64,000 nt of DNA from Komagataeibacter xylinus (GTDB taxonomy: Bacteria; Pseudomonadota; Alphaproteobacteria; Acetobacterales; Acetobacteraceae). The stretch spans positions 124,001 to 188,000 of the forward strand of contig NZ_QQBI01000002.1 of the NCBI RefSeq assembly GCF_004302915.1, in the 5' to 3' direction. The stretch's first letter is position 1. The number at the start of each line of letters is the position of its first letter. The notes under the pieces are model-generated. The model was not told the DNA's origin. It saw only the letters and a list, made by a program, of their open reading frames with translations, and ran no database searches. Positions 25,642 to 35,739 of the stretch are shown piece after piece. The translations under genes were made by a program, and so were the position numbers.

Positions 25642-27417
25642 TTATTCCCCGACAGCCGCACCGGACTGGTGGCGCAGGTCGGCCCCGCCATAGTAACGCG
25701 CCTGCCCCAGCCGGCCGATGCGCGGGCCACCGACAAGGATGCTCTCGGCAACGCCCCAGGGCGCATGCTCCTCCACCCTGTAGCCTTCATGGGTGAGCGT
25801 GCGGATGACGGCGGGCGAGAGCGCACCATGTTCCACCTGCACCACATCGGGCTGCCACTGCTCATGGATGCGCGGCAGGTCGACCGCCTGCTGCACGTCA
25901 AGCCCGTAATCGACCATGCCGGTCAGCACCGACAGGATGATGGTGGGAATGCGCGAGCCACCGGGGCTGCCGAGCACCATGGCAGGCTGGCCATCATGCG
26001 AGATGATGGTCGGCGCCATGGAGGAGAGCGGCGTCTTGCCGGGCGCTATGGCATTGGCCTGGCTGCCCACGATGCCGAACATGTTCGGCTCGCCGGGGCG
26101 GGTGGCGAAATCATCCATCTCGTCATTCATGACCACGCCGGTGCGGCCCGCCACCACGCCTGCGCCAAACCAGCCATTGAGCGTATAGGTCACCGCCACC
26201 GTCATGCCGGACTGGTCGGCGATGGAATAGTGGGTGGTTTCCTCCTTCTCGCCTTCAGGCTGGCCGGGGCGCAGGCTGGCGGAGGATACGGCATGATTGA
26301 GCGGCAGGTACTGGCGCACCTGCGCCGCGTAGGCGGGGTCGGCCAGGTGCGCGATGGGGTTGTTGACGAAGGCGGGGTCGCCAAGGTCCTGCCGGTCGGC
26401 ATAGGCGTGGCGCATGGCCTCGACCTCGCGCTGCACGGCTGCGGCCGTATGCAGCCCGAGCGCATGCATGTCATAGCCTGACAGGATGTTGAGCATCTCG
26501 CACAGCGCGACACCGCCACCGCTTGGGGGCGGCGCGGTATCGATATGGTAACCGCGATAGTCGCATGTCAGCGGCGCCATCATGCGGGTGTGGTAGCTAG
26601 TGAAATCCCTGCGCGACAGGATGCCGCCGCCCTTCTGGCTGCTTTTTACGATCTCTTTCGCCACCGGCCCTTCATAAAAGCCGCTGGCCCCCTTGCGCGC
26701 GATCCGCTCGAGCGTGCGGGCCAGGTCAGGCTGCACCAGCCGCTCGCCCGCCATGAGCGGCGTGCCATCGGGGTGCAGGAAGATCTTGCTGGCGTACGCA
26801 TCCCTGGCAAAGGCCTCGGTAGAGGTGTGCAGCAGGTCCGCATCGCTGGGCTTGAGGATGAATCCGTCACGCGCCAGCATGATGGCAGGCGCCATGACAT
26901 CCGCGCGTGACAGCCTGCCCCACCTGTCATGCACCTCTTCCAGCCCCGCCACGGTGCCGGGAACGGCAACGGCCTTCCACCCCTTGGTGGAGGCGCCGGC
27001 AATGACGTGGCCCGCCGCATCCTGATACATGGTGGCCGTGGCGGCCCCCGGCGCATGCTCGCGGAAATCGACAAAGGTCGCATGCCCGCCGGGCATGCGC
27101 AGGGTCATGAACCCGCCGCCGCCAATATTGCCCGCGGCAGGATAGACCACCGCCATGGCATAGCCCACCGCCACGGCGGCATCGACCGCGTTGCCGCCGC
27201 GCGCGAGGATGTCGGCCCCCACATGGGCAGCAAGGTCCTGTGCCACGACCACCATGCCATTGCGCCCCGGCGTGGGCGCCATGCCGATGGCCTGGCCGCC
27301 CTGCGTGTTCTCGAATGCCAGCGGGTCCACCACCGCGGCCTGCCCCGCCACAGGCAGGGCGGCGACAAGGCATGAAAGCAGGAGCGCGCGGTAGTGCAGG
27401 CCACGGGCAGAAGGCAT
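25642..27417 (-). CDS. ggt: Gamma-glutamyltransferase
   Basis: A 591-residue periplasmic enzyme that hydrolyses glutathione or transfers its gamma-glutamyl group. A signal peptide (ALLLSCLVAALPVAGQAAVV) leads the proenzyme. The autocleavage site is the Thr of EETTHYSIADQSGMTVAV, which becomes the N-terminal nucleophile of the small subunit. The large subunit contains GGGFMTLR and VDFREHAPG (gamma-glutamyl binding Arg), and the small subunit has SSMAPTII and GSPGGSRIPT. The ATG at 27417 has GAGAGGAAA upstream; the frame extends to 27609 without support. It follows map by 59 bases on the same strand. Confidence 0.96.
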   Translation of the reverse strand: MPSARGLHYRALLLSCLVAALPVAGQAAVVDPLAFENTQGGQAIGMAPTPGRNGMVVVAQDLAAHVGADILARGGNAVDAAVAVGYAMAVVYPAAGNIGGGGFMTLRMPGGHATFVDFREHAPGAATATMYQDAAGHVIAGASTKGWKAVAVPGTVAGLEEVHDRWGRLSRADVMAPAIMLARDGFILKPSDADLLHTSTEAFARDAYASKIFLHPDGTPLMAGERLVQPDLARTLERIARKGASGFYEGPVAKEIVKSSQKGGGILSRRDFTSYHTRMMAPLTCDYRGYHIDTAPPPSGGGVALCEMLNILSGYDMHALGLHTAAAVQREVEAMRHAYADRQDLGDPAFVNNPIAHLADPAYAAQVRQYLPLNHAVSSASLRPGQPEGEKEETTHYSIADQSGMTVAVTYTLNGWFGAGVVAGRTGVVMNDEMDDFATRPGEPNMFGIVGSQANAIAPGKTPLSSMAPTIISHDGQPAMVLGSPGGSRIPTIILSVLTGMVDYGLDVQQAVDLPRIHEQWQPDVVQVEHGALSPAVIRTLTHEGYRVEEHAPWGVAESILVGGPRIGRLGQARYYGGADLRHQSGAAVGE

Positions 27418-27476
27418 GGGCGTTTCCTCTCTGTATCGTCGGTATCCTTGCCCCCGCAGCAGCAAGGGGCGGCGTG

Positions 27477-28283
27477 TTACGCCAGCGTGTAGGGCGGGCA
27501 GGTATAGCCTGCGGGCGAGAGGGTGAAGACCTCGCACCCGTCTTCCGTAACACCCATCATGTGCTCGAACTGGGCGGAGAGCGAACGGTCGCGCGTTACC
27601 GCCGTCCACTTGTCTTCCAGTATCTTCACGTCCGGGCGGCCGATATTGAGCATGGGCTCGATGGTGAAGAACATGCCCGGGCGCAGCACAAGGTCCGCAT
27701 CGGGGCTGACGTAATGCAGCACGTTGGGCGGCGCGTGGAAGGTGCGCCCGATTCCATGCCCGCAGAAATCACGCACCACCGAAAAGCGCCGTGCCTCGGC
27801 ATAGGTCTGGATGACACGTCCGATATCGTTCAGCGTGGCGCCGGGGCGCACGGCATCAATGGCCAGCATGAGGGATTCGTAGGTCGCCTCGATCAGCTTC
27901 TGCGCGCGCAGCTTGACCTTGCCCACGGTGTACATCCGGCTCGTATCACCGTACCAGCCATCAAGGATGACGGTCACGTCGATGTTGAGGATGTCGCCAT
28001 CCTTCAGCGTCTTTTCACCCGGGATGCCGTGGCAGACGACATGATTGATCGAAATGCAGCTTGAGGCCGGATAGCCGCGATAGCCCAGCGTGGCCGGCAC
28101 CGCGCCATTGGCAATCATGTAATCATGGATCAGGCGGTCAAGCTCGCCCGTGGTCACACCCTCGCGCACATGCGGGGTGATCATGTCGAGCGTGCGGGCG
28201 GCAAGCTGGCCCGCCGCCCGCATGCCCACGAAATCTTCTGGCGTGTGGATCTTTACCGCGCCGCCGTGCATATCGCCTTCCAT
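27477..28283 (-). CDS. map: Methionine aminopeptidase, type I
   Basis: A 268-residue enzyme that removes the initiator Met from nascent proteins. The five metal ligands are in their usual settings: ILNIDVTVILDGWYGDTSRM (two Asp), the GHGIGRTFH region (His), FFTIEPML (Glu) and SLSAQFEHM (Glu). The substrate His is in SCISINHVVCHGIPG. The ATG at 28283 is preceded by AGGAAAGG at 8 bases, and an ATG at 28304 is less well placed. The N-terminal extension is short, as expected for type Ia. Confidence 0.96.
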   Translation of the reverse strand: MEGDMHGGAVKIHTPEDFVGMRAAGQLAARTLDMITPHVREGVTTGELDRLIHDYMIANGAVPATLGYRGYPASSCISINHVVCHGIPGEKTLKDGDILNIDVTVILDGWYGDTSRMYTVGKVKLRAQKLIEATYESLMLAIDAVRPGATLNDIGRVIQTYAEARRFSVVRDFCGHGIGRTFHAPPNVLHYVSPDADLVLRPGMFFTIEPMLNIGRPDVKILEDKWTAVTRDRSLSAQFEHMMGVTEDGCEVFTLSPAGYTCPPYTLA

Positions 28284-28420
28284 GCCGCTAACCTTTCCTG
28301 TCATCTGTGCATGACCACCCGCCCGCAGTCATGAGAGGGACAACAGGAACACGCCTGACCCGCCTGCCAGCCGCGCCGGATGGATAATCGTGCCTTCTAT
28401 ACCCTGCCCGGCGCGTGCTG

Positions 28421-29542
28421 TCAGCTTCGTGACTTGGCGCGCGCATGCGTGGTGTGCGCCACATGCCCCATGCTGACCAGGTGCACATGCGCCCGCACGG
28501 GGGCGGGGTGTACGTGCACCACCGTTCCATGTCCGCGCCGGATGCGGGTGTAGGAAGCGGGAATGCCCGGGGCCTCGGCCACTTCATCCGCCGTCGTGGC
28601 CCGCAGGCGGGCTGAGGCCAGCGTCATGCCATGGCGCCCGGCAACCGACCTGCCGCCCGCACGCGCCAGCAGCAGCGGCCGCATGGCGGGACGCGCCACG
28701 GGGGCCACGCCCTCGGCCTCGAAGCTGGTGTCGAGCAGCGCCGCCATAGTGGTGTTGCGCCGCGTATTGGACTTCGCCCCCATCACCACGCCGATCAGGC
28801 GCACGTTGTCACGCACGGCGGAAGTGACGAGGTTATGGCCCGCCTCATCGGTATAACCGGTTTTGAGGCCATCGGCACCGGGATAGGCGCCGAGCATCGG
28901 GTCATGGTTGGGCACTTCGCGCCCGTGGAAATAGAAACCCGGCACCGCAAAGTAATGGTAGTATTCGCCATAATCCACGATCAGGTGGCGCGCCAGGGTG
29001 GCGAGGTCACGCGCCGATGTCATCTGCTCGGGGTTGGGCAGGCCGGACGCGTTGCGGAACACGGTATCATACATGCCGAGCCTGCCCGCCTCGCGCGTCA
29101 TCATCGCGGCGAAGCGGGTCTCGTCGCCCCCGCCGAGGAACTCGCCCAGCGCGCAGGCCGCATCATTGGCGGACTTGGTGACCAGCGCCAGCACCGCCTG
29201 CTCCACCGTAAGCTGCGAACCCGGACGCAGGCCAAGCTTGGAGGGCTCCATGGAGGCGGCATGGACCGAAACCGGCATTTCCTGATTAAATGAAACCTGC
29301 CCCGTGCGCACGGCCTTGAAAGCGAGGTACAGCGTCATCAGCTTTGTCAGGCTGGCGGGGTAGCGCCGCAGGTCCGAATCCTGCTGCGACAGCACGGCCC
29401 CGGTGCGGGCATCGACCACGATGGAGCTGACCTGCCCCACATACTGCGCCCTGGCCGCATGCATGCCCCCAAGGCCGACGCACAGCCCCACGGTTGCGGT
29501 GATCCTGAGGCGGGAAAGGCGGGTAGCGGGTAAACGGCTCAT
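28421..29542 (-). CDS. D-alanyl-D-alanine carboxypeptidase (PBP5/6, DacA/DacC-type)
   Basis: A 373-residue periplasmic enzyme that trims peptidoglycan pentapeptides. The signal peptide (TATVGLCVGLGGMHAARAQ) is followed by the S11 peptidase domain. It contains the nucleophile SLTK (Ser64, Lys67), SxN in TKSANDAACALGE and KTG in DGLKTGYTDEAGHNLV. The usual C-terminal beta domain is replaced by a short basic, His-rich tail (VVHVHPAPVRAHVHLV and onward), so membrane anchoring is uncertain. The start at 29542 (MSRLPATRL) gives a proper signal peptide; the frame is open to 29620. Confidence 0.92.
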   Translation of the reverse strand: MSRLPATRLSRLRITATVGLCVGLGGMHAARAQYVGQVSSIVVDARTGAVLSQQDSDLRRYPASLTKLMTLYLAFKAVRTGQVSFNQEMPVSVHAASMEPSKLGLRPGSQLTVEQAVLALVTKSANDAACALGEFLGGGDETRFAAMMTREAGRLGMYDTVFRNASGLPNPEQMTSARDLATLARHLIVDYGEYYHYFAVPGFYFHGREVPNHDPMLGAYPGADGLKTGYTDEAGHNLVTSAVRDNVRLIGVVMGAKSNTRRNTTMAALLDTSFEAEGVAPVARPAMRPLLLARAGGRSVAGRHGMTLASARLRATTADEVAEAPGIPASYTRIRRGHGTVVHVHPAPVRAHVHLVSMGHVAHTTHARAKSRS

Positions 29543-29801
29543 GGGATGGCGAAACCTGCGCGTGCAATGATCATCATACGGCTTCGGGCGCACGGGGTTA
29601 CCCGGCACCCCTCCATCCATTCATCGGGTTGCTTGGCTGCAACCATTCTAAAAGAAAGGTTTTCTATTCGTCCAGAGCGTAATTATAACCTTGCCATTCC
29701 ATAAACGGGATGCGCGCCGATCAGGGGAGATGCAAAAAAATCCCTGTCCCCCGGCGCTCGCCCCTTTCAACCGGCGGCAAAGTTCCAATATGGTACCTGT
29801 C

Positions 29802-30233
29802 ATGTCTGCTATTGCTCAAGCTTCCCTGCCCCACACCGCGCCCCGACCCGGCGCGGACAGCCCGCGCCCGCATGGGCATGGCGGCAATACGCCCCCACGC
29901 CGTAACGGCGGGCAGGACTCGCCGCCGGGCAATGATGACGGCATGATCGACGTGGTCATCCGCACCCGGCCACAGACCCGCAAGCCGGCCATGTACAAGG
30001 TGCTGATGCTCAATGACGACTACACGCCCATGGAATTCGTGGTGCATGTGCTCGAGCGCTTTTTCCAGAAAAACCGCGAGGAAGCGACCGACATCATGCT
30101 GCACGTTCACAAACGTGGCGTGGGCGTGTGCGGGGTCTTTACGTACGAGGTTGCCGAAACCAAGGTAACACAGGTGATGGACCTCGCGCGCCAGAACCAG
30201 CACCCGCTGCAATGCACGATCGAAAAGGACTGA
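29802..30233 (+). CDS. clpS: ATP-dependent Clp protease adaptor ClpS
   Basis: About 143 residues. The ClpS core runs from [22 protein letters not shown] to the end and includes the N-degron pocket residues (NDDYT, and M/V in the [10 protein letters not shown] helix) and the ClpA-binding [19 protein letters not shown] end. It selects proteins with N-terminal Leu, Phe, Tyr or Trp for ClpAP. The N-terminal 50 residues are a Pro/Gly/Arg-rich disordered tail longer than in E. coli. Starts at ATG 29790 and 29802 are both possible. It lies directly upstream of clpA. Confidence 0.94.
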   Translation: MSAIAQASLPHTAPRPGADSPRPHGHGGNTPPRRNGGQDSPPGNDDGMIDVVIRTRPQTRKPAMYKVLMLNDDYTPMEFVVHVLERFFQKNREEATDIMLHVHKRGVGVCGVFTYEVAETKVTQVMDLARQNQHPLQCTIEKD

Positions 30234-30394
30234 GCCCACGAGCAAGCGCATCTTCCCGCCCCCGTCGCGACCCGATCGCGTTCCATGGCATTTTGTGCTG
30301 GCATTTCCATCGCAACAGGGCAAGGATTGTCCTGGCTTACCGGTTATGATCTCCGGGGTCCTGGTGGCCCCTCTTGGAAAAGGAGCGTCTCGGC

Positions 30395-32725
30395 ATGTTG
30401 TCACGTAATCTTGAACAGACGCTTCACCGTGCGCTGACACTGGCCGGCGATCGCCGGCACGAATACGCAACGCTTGAACACCTCCTCCTCGCGCTGATCG
30501 ACGACCCTGATGCCGTAACGGTGTTCCGTGCCTGCGGGGTCGACCTGAACAAGCTGCGCACCGACCTGACCGACTTCCTCGACAAGGACCTGGCAGGGCT
30601 GGCCGCCGACCGCACGGTCGACCCCAAGCCCACTGCCGCCTTCCAGCGCGTAATCCAGCGCGCGGCCATCCATGTGCAGTCCACCGGGCGCGACGAGGTG
30701 ACCGGGGCCAACGTGCTCGTGGCCCTGTTTGCCGAGCGCGAGAGCCATGCCGTGTATTTCCTGCAGCTGCAGGACATGACGCGGCTGGACGCGGTCAACT
30801 TCATCTCCCACGGCATTGCCAAGGCGCCCGACCGCTCGACGCGCCGCCCCGTAGCGGGCAGCCCGCCCGAAGGCGGCGAGAGCGAGGAACGCGGCAAGAC
30901 CGGGCAGAAGAACCAGGATGCGCTGTCCACCTACTGCACCAACCTCAATGACAAGGCGCAGGAAGGCAAGGTCGACCCGCTGATCGGCCGCGACTCTGAA
31001 ATCGAGCGCACGATCCAGATCCTGTGCCGCCGCACCAAGAACAACCCGCTTTATGTGGGCGACCCCGGCGTGGGCAAGACTGCCATTGCCGAAGGGCTGG
31101 CCAAGCGCATCGTTGAAGGCGACGTGCCTGAAGTGCTGCTCAACGCCACCATCTACTCGCTCGACATGGGCGCGCTGCTTGCGGGCACGCGCTACCGTGG
31201 CGACTTCGAGGAGCGGCTGAAGGCGGTCGTGACCGAACTCGACAACAATCCCGGTTCGATCCTGTTCATTGACGAGATCCATACCGTGATTGGCGCGGGT
31301 GCGACCTCGGGCGGGGCGATGGATGCCTCCAACCTGCTCAAGCCCGCACTGGCGGCAGGCACGCTGCGCTGCATGGGGTCGACCACCTACAAGGAATACC
31401 GCCAGCACTTCGAGAAGGACCGCGCCCTCGTGCGCCGGTTCCAGAAGATCGACGTGGCGGAGCCTTCGGTCGAGGATGCGGTCAAGATCCTGCGCGGGCT
31501 CAAGGTCAATTACGAAAAGCACCACAAGGTGCGCTACACCGATGATGCGATCCGTGGGGCGGTGGAACTCGCCGCCAAGTACATCCACGACCGCAAGCTG
31601 CCCGACAAGGCCATCGACGTGATTGACGAGGTGGGCGCCTCGCGCATGCTGGTGCCCGAGAACCGCCGCCGCAAGACCGTGACGCTGAAGGATGTGGAAG
31701 ACATCGTGGCGAAGATCGCCCGCATCCCGCCCAAGAGCGTCTCGTCGGACGACAAGGAAACCCTGCGTTCGCTCGAGCGTGACCTCAAGGGCATGGTTTA
31801 CGGGCAGGACAAGGCGATCGAGGCCCTGACGGCGGCGATCAAGCTGTCACGCGCGGGCCTGCGCGACCCGGAAAAGCCGATTGGCAACTACCTCTTCTCC
31901 GGCCCCACCGGCGTGGGCAAGACGGAAGTGGCCAAGCAGCTTGCGGCAACGCTGGGCATCGAGCTGATCCGCTTCGACATGTCGGAATACATGGAGCGGC
32001 ATTCGATCTCGCGGCTGATCGGCGCACCGCCGGGCTATGTCGGCTTTGACCAGGGTGGCCTGCTGACTGATGCCATCGACCAGCACCCGCATGCGGTCCT
32101 GCTGCTTGATGAGATCGAGAAGGCGCACCAGGACCTGTATAACGTGCTGCTGCAGGTGATGGACCACGGGCGGCTGACCGACCATAACGGCAAGACGGTC
32201 GACTTCCGCAACGTGGTGCTGATCATGACCACCAATGCGGGTGCCGCCGACCTGAGCAAGGAGGCCATCGGCTTCGGCCGCACCTCGCGCGAAGGCGAGG
32301 ACGAGGATGCGATCAAGCGCCTGTTCACGCCGGAGTTCCGCAACCGGCTTGATGCGATCATCCCGTTTGCCAACCTGTCGCCGCATGTGGTGGACCGGGT
32401 GGTGGAGAAGTTCATCTTCCAGCTTGAGGCCCAGCTGGCCGATCGCAATGTGATGATCGAGATCTCGTCCGCCGCGCGGGAATGGCTGGCAGAACGCGGC
32501 TACGACCGCCTGTATGGCGCACGTCCGCTGGGCCGTGTCATTCAGGAGAACATCAAGAAGCCGCTGGCCGAGGAACTACTGTTCGGCAAGCTGACCAAGG
32601 GCGGGGTGGCCAAGATCACGCTCAAGGATGGCAAGCTCGACTTTGAATACATCTCGCAGGCGGAAAACGATTCCACCGAAGGTGATGAAGGCGACAGCAC
32701 CCGCGAAGCCGAAGCCGCCGACTGA
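30395..32725 (+). CDS. clpA: ATP-dependent Clp protease ATP-binding subunit ClpA
   Basis: A 776-residue AAA+ unfoldase. The N-terminal Clp_N domain ([20 protein letters not shown]) is followed by D1 with Walker [18 protein letters not shown] and Walker [11 protein letters not shown], then D2 with [20 protein letters not shown] and [13 protein letters not shown]. The C-terminus ends in a small D2 domain with an acidic tail. The IGF/L-type ClpP loop lies in the second domain ([12 protein letters not shown]). The ATG at 30395 has AAAGGAG 9 bases upstream. It partners with ClpS (upstream) and with the Aat-made degrons. Confidence 0.97.
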   Translation: MLSRNLEQTLHRALTLAGDRRHEYATLEHLLLALIDDPDAVTVFRACGVDLNKLRTDLTDFLDKDLAGLAADRTVDPKPTAAFQRVIQRAAIHVQSTGRDEVTGANVLVALFAERESHAVYFLQLQDMTRLDAVNFISHGIAKAPDRSTRRPVAGSPPEGGESEERGKTGQKNQDALSTYCTNLNDKAQEGKVDPLIGRDSEIERTIQILCRRTKNNPLYVGDPGVGKTAIAEGLAKRIVEGDVPEVLLNATIYSLDMGALLAGTRYRGDFEERLKAVVTELDNNPGSILFIDEIHTVIGAGATSGGAMDASNLLKPALAAGTLRCMGSTTYKEYRQHFEKDRALVRRFQKIDVAEPSVEDAVKILRGLKVNYEKHHKVRYTDDAIRGAVELAAKYIHDRKLPDKAIDVIDEVGASRMLVPENRRRKTVTLKDVEDIVAKIARIPPKSVSSDDKETLRSLERDLKGMVYGQDKAIEALTAAIKLSRAGLRDPEKPIGNYLFSGPTGVGKTEVAKQLAATLGIELIRFDMSEYMERHSISRLIGAPPGYVGFDQGGLLTDAIDQHPHAVLLLDEIEKAHQDLYNVLLQVMDHGRLTDHNGKTVDFRNVVLIMTTNAGAADLSKEAIGFGRTSREGEDEDAIKRLFTPEFRNRLDAIIPFANLSPHVVDRVVEKFIFQLEAQLADRNVMIEISSAAREWLAERGYDRLYGARPLGRVIQENIKKPLAEELLFGKLTKGGVAKITLKDGKLDFEYISQAENDSTEGDEGDSTREAEAAD

Positions 32726-32752
32726 GGATTATCCACCCAGCCTGAGAACAAG

Positions 32753-32782
32753 ACAGGAGCCAGAAATGGCTCCTGTTTTTTT
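32753..32782 (+). terminator. Intrinsic terminator after clpA
   Basis: A 9-base stem (ACAGGAGCC / GGCTCCTGT) with loop AGAAAT is followed by T7, 27 bases after the clpA stop. It separates clpA from the repeat element and ynfA. Confidence 0.92.
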
Positions 32783-32799
32783 AGGAATGATTTAAGGGT

Positions 32800-32886
32800 A
32801 ATAAAAATTTCCGGGTGCTGCCTTTTTCAAAAAGGCCGCTTGTTTCAAAGCTTTTTAAAAAAAGCTTCACCAAAAAACTTCTTATT
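32800..32886. repeat. Palindromic repeat element, copy 4 (complete)
   Basis: The outer arms AATAAAAATTTCCGGGTG and CACCAAAAAACTTCTTATT enclose an imperfect GC-arm hairpin (CTGCCTTTTTC / AAAAAGGCCGC) and an AAGCTT hairpin (AAAGCTTTTTA / AAAAAAGCTTC). It is placed between the clpA terminator and the ynfA start at 32905, so it forms part of the ynfA 5' region. Confidence 0.82.
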
Positions 32887-32904
32887 GTTTCCTGTAAGGG
32901 TGCC

Positions 32905-33234
32905 ATGCTCACCGCCGCCATCTACATTCCCGCAGCCTTTGCCGAAATTGGCGGCTGCTTCTGTTTCTGGGCCTGGATGCGCCTTGGCCGCTCGCCGCTG
33001 GTACTGGTGCCGGGCTGCCTGTCGCTGGTGCTGTTTGCATGGTTGCTGACCTTCAGCCCCGCTGACAATGCGGGCCGGGCCTATGCCATTTATGGCGGCG
33101 TCTACATCGTGGCCAGCCTGGTGTGGTCCTGGCTGGTCGAAGGCCTGCCGCCTGACCGGTGGGACATACTGGGCGCTGCGATCTGCCTTGCGGGGGCTGC
33201 ACTGATCCTGCTCGCCCCACGCGCCCATCCCTGA
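32905..33234 (+). CDS. YnfA/UPF0060 family small membrane protein
   Basis: A 109-residue protein with four hydrophobic segments ([57 protein letters not shown] and [16 protein letters not shown]). The AFAEIGGCF and AxGGVYIxxS motifs of the YnfA family (a relative of small multidrug resistance proteins) are clear. The frame stays open upstream through the repeat element to 32815, but the ATG at 32905 with AAGGG just upstream gives the family N-terminus. Transport function is not established for the family as a whole. It is bracketed by repeat copies 4 and 5. Confidence 0.93.
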   Translation: MLTAAIYIPAAFAEIGGCFCFWAWMRLGRSPLVLVPGCLSLVLFAWLLTFSPADNAGRAYAIYGGVYIVASLVWSWLVEGLPPDRWDILGAAICLAGAALILLAPRAHP

Positions 33235-33272
33235 AAGAACACCGCCTTTTAAAAAAGGCGGCATCCAGAAAA
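33232..33272. repeat. Palindromic repeat element, copy 5 (half element)
   Basis: Only the right half is present: TGAAAGAACACCGCC, then a T4/A6 loop region, AAGGCGGC and ATCCAGAAAAC. The 5' end supplies the ynfA stop codon (TGA 33232-33234). The hairpin CCGCCTTTT / AAAAGGCGG lies between convergent ynfA and the next minus-strand gene and is well placed as a terminator. Confidence 0.75.
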
Positions 33273-33281
33273 CCTCTTCAA

Positions 33282-33866
33282 TTACTGATAACGGGTGCCG
33301 TTGACGCTCACATAGCCCTCAACCGGCCAGCTCCGCCCGGTGCCGTGATGGGTCCAGTCAATGCCCTGGCTGCGGGCGTTGTCATAATAATAACGGCCCA
33401 GCACATCGGCCTGGTCTCCCTTGGCCACCCACGGCCATGTGGGTGCGGACATGCGATCGAGATCCGATACGATGCGGATCGACACGCCATGGCCCACATC
33501 AACATAGAAATACCCATGCAGGCCGCTGCGCGTGCGCTTGGAGGCCGAGACGGCGATGACCTTTCCGCACACATGCTCGACCCGGTCGGGGTGGGCTTCG
33601 CTGCTGCTAGCTTCCGCAGCCTGAAGGTCGGCAAGGAATTTGCCGTCATCGCACGCCTCGGGCACGGGACTGGCAATGGGCTGCGGGCGTGAACTGCTGC
33701 CCTCATACCCGCTTTGCCCGCTCTGTGTGCCCTGCGTTTCATCACGCGACTCTTCATGCCGGTGGTGGTGGTGCCGCGCATGGGCGGGTGTCATGCCCCC
33801 TATCTGCAGGGCCACGAGTGCCCCGAGCCCCGTCATCACGCATCGCTGCCAGCGCATTGCCGCCAT
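33282..33866 (-). CDS. Secreted protein with His-rich mature N-terminus, unknown function
   Basis: A 194-residue protein. The signal peptide (VMTGLGALVALQIGGMTPAH) is followed by a HHHHRHEESRDE segment that could bind metal, then a Gly/Ser/Gln linker and a globular part with CDDGKFLADLQ, VCGKVIAVSASKRTRSGLHG and DVGHGVSIRIVSDLD. The last part resembles an OB-like nuclease-inhibitor or SH3-type beta domain, but no family was recognised. The ATG at 33866 has GGGAG 9 bases upstream. Confidence 0.65.
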   Translation of the reverse strand: MAAMRWQRCVMTGLGALVALQIGGMTPAHARHHHHRHEESRDETQGTQSGQSGYEGSSSRPQPIASPVPEACDDGKFLADLQAAEASSSEAHPDRVEHVCGKVIAVSASKRTRSGLHGYFYVDVGHGVSIRIVSDLDRMSAPTWPWVAKGDQADVLGRYYYDNARSQGIDWTHHGTGRSWPVEGYVSVNGTRYQ

Positions 33867-33923
33867 CTGAGTGTTCTCCCTTTCCAACAGATCACAATCT
33901 TTTGCGGTGCGCTGGCGGCGGCG

Positions 33924-34850
33924 TCAATGAACGGGGTTATGCGTGGGGCGGGGGGCTTCCGCCTCAAGCTGCCTGCGGGCCTTTTCCATGTCCGCCTCCA
34001 TGGCCGGGTCCATGGCGGGCATTTTCAGGTGCAGCTTCTCCAGCGCGTCGATGATCGCCTCGATCACGACCAGGCGCTCGAACCATTTCTGGTCGGCGGG
34101 CACGATAAACCACGGCGCATCGGGGTGGGCGGTGTGGCGGATCGCTTCCTCATAGGCGTTCTGGTAGTCATCCCAGTACTGGCGCTCGTGAATATCGGCA
34201 GGCGAGAATTTCCAGTTCTTGGCGCGGTGCTTGATGCGCTGCAAAAAGCGCAGGCGCTGCTCCTCCTTGGAAAGGTGCAGGAAGAATTTCAGCACGATCG
34301 TGCCCTGGCGCGCCATGTAGCGCTCGAAACTGCTGATATCCTCGTAACGGTCCTGCCAGAAGGTAGGCCTGCGGCGCAGGCTCAGCGGCAGGCATTCGTG
34401 CTCGAGCAGTTCGGGGTGCACGCGGGTCACGAGCACTTCCTCATAATGGCTGCGGTTGAAGATGCCGATGCGGCCAGCAGCAGGCGCCACCATATGCTCG
34501 CGCCACAGATAGCCATGCGCCAGCTCGACCGGGCCGGGCTGCTTGAAGGACGAGACACTGACCCCCTGCGGGTTGATGCCCGACATGACATGCTTGATCA
34601 CGCCATCCTTGCCGCCTGCGTCAAGCGCCTGCAGCACGACCAGCACGGACCATGTGTTGTTGGCGTATAACAGGGCCTGTAGCTGCGAGAGGTAGCGGAT
34701 GCGCTCCTTGAGCAGCTGCTTGCCGGTTTTCTTGTCCAGCCCGCAGGCCTCTGCAGCGCGGGTCGGGCAGTCGGCAAGGGAGAACCCCTTGCCGTTATGC
34801 ACGCTGAAACGGCGTGCGAGGGTGTTTGTGGTTGTTTTCTTGCGGGCCAT
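33924..34850 (-). CDS. Polyphosphate kinase 2 family protein
   Basis: A 308-residue PPK2-type kinase that moves phosphate between polyphosphate and nucleotides. The Walker A motif is VLQALDAGGKDGVIKHVMSG, Walker B lies in RIGIFNRSHYEEVLVTRVHP, and the Arg/Lys-rich lid follows in IVLKFFLHLSKEEQRLRFLQ. The single-domain length points to PPK2 class I or III, and which nucleotide is used (ADP, GDP or AMP) cannot be judged. The ATG at 34850 has AAGGA upstream. It is coupled to the preceding SDR gene, whose stop lies within the start region. Confidence 0.94.
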   Translation of the reverse strand: MARKKTTTNTLARRFSVHNGKGFSLADCPTRAAEACGLDKKTGKQLLKERIRYLSQLQALLYANNTWSVLVVLQALDAGGKDGVIKHVMSGINPQGVSVSSFKQPGPVELAHGYLWREHMVAPAAGRIGIFNRSHYEEVLVTRVHPELLEHECLPLSLRRRPTFWQDRYEDISSFERYMARQGTIVLKFFLHLSKEEQRLRFLQRIKHRAKNWKFSPADIHERQYWDDYQNAYEEAIRHTAHPDAPWFIVPADQKWFERLVVIEAIIDALEKLHLKMPAMDPAMEADMEKARRQLEAEAPRPTHNPVH

Positions 34851-34852
34851 GC

Positions 34853-35611
34853 TCAATCCTTCATGCCCCGCGCCACCGCGAGGCCACCAGCCGCCTGACA
34901 GGTCGGCATCATCTCCACCTCGTTGATATTGACATGACGCGGCAGGGCAATGATCCAGGACAGGGTCTCGGCAATGTCCTCGGGCAGCAGGGGGTGGGTG
35001 CCTTCATACACCGCCGCCGCCTTGGCGGGGTCGCGCAGGCGCACGGTGCTGAACTCGCTGCCGCCACACAGGCCCGGCTCGATATTGGTCACGCGCACAT
35101 TATGGCCCAGCAGGTCGCAGCGCAGGTTGCGGGTGAACTGGCGCACGAACGCCTTGGTCGCACCATATACATTGCCGCCCGTATAGGGGTAGATGCCCGC
35201 CGTGCTGCCCAGTGTCACCACATGCCCGCGGTCACGCGCCACCATGCCGGGCAGCAGCACGCGTGTCAGTTCGACCATGCCGGTCACGTTGGTGCTGATC
35301 ATGGTCTGCCAGTTGGCCACATCCGCCTCCTGCGCCTTTTCCATGCCCAGGGCGAGGCCCGCGTTATTGACCAGCACATCCACATCGCGCCAGCCCTCGG
35401 GCAGGCTGCCCGGCAGGGCGGCGATGGCTGCGGCATCGGTCATGTCCAGCTCAAAGGCCAGCAGGTCCGGCCCGAGTTCGGCTGCCAGCGCATCAAGGCG
35501 CTCGCGCCTGCGGCCGGTGGCAATGACGCGGTAGCCATCACGCACGAGCCTGGTGGCGATCGCCCTGCCGAATCCAGCCGTAGCCCCCGTTACCAGTGCA
35601 ATCTGCTTCAT
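34853..35611 (-). CDS. Short-chain dehydrogenase (YdfG-like 3-hydroxy acid dehydrogenase type)
   Basis: A 252-residue SDR with cofactor motif ALVTGATAGFGRAIATRLV, an Arg after the second strand (ATGRRRERLDAL, suggesting NADP), NNAGLALGMEKAQEADVANW and the catalytic YGATKAFVRQFTRNL. The GLALGMEKAQEA stretch is characteristic of YdfG-like serine/3-hydroxypropionate dehydrogenases. The substrate is inferred from that resemblance only. It is the first gene of a two-gene unit with ppk2. Confidence 0.9.
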   Translation of the reverse strand: MKQIALVTGATAGFGRAIATRLVRDGYRVIATGRRRERLDALAAELGPDLLAFELDMTDAAAIAALPGSLPEGWRDVDVLVNNAGLALGMEKAQEADVANWQTMISTNVTGMVELTRVLLPGMVARDRGHVVTLGSTAGIYPYTGGNVYGATKAFVRQFTRNLRCDLLGHNVRVTNIEPGLCGGSEFSTVRLRDPAKAAAVYEGTHPLLPEDIAETLSWIIALPRHVNINEVEMMPTCQAAGGLAVARGMKD

Positions 35612-35739
35612 GGTCTTTTCTCCTGCTGTGTCGGTGGTGAGCCTTGCATATCAAGCGCCTCCCGTCATGGGGGCCATCAACCATACAACCCTGAGCCGAA
35701 ATGGTTGCAAAAGAGGGCAAATCCGGTTCTAGGTAGTGT

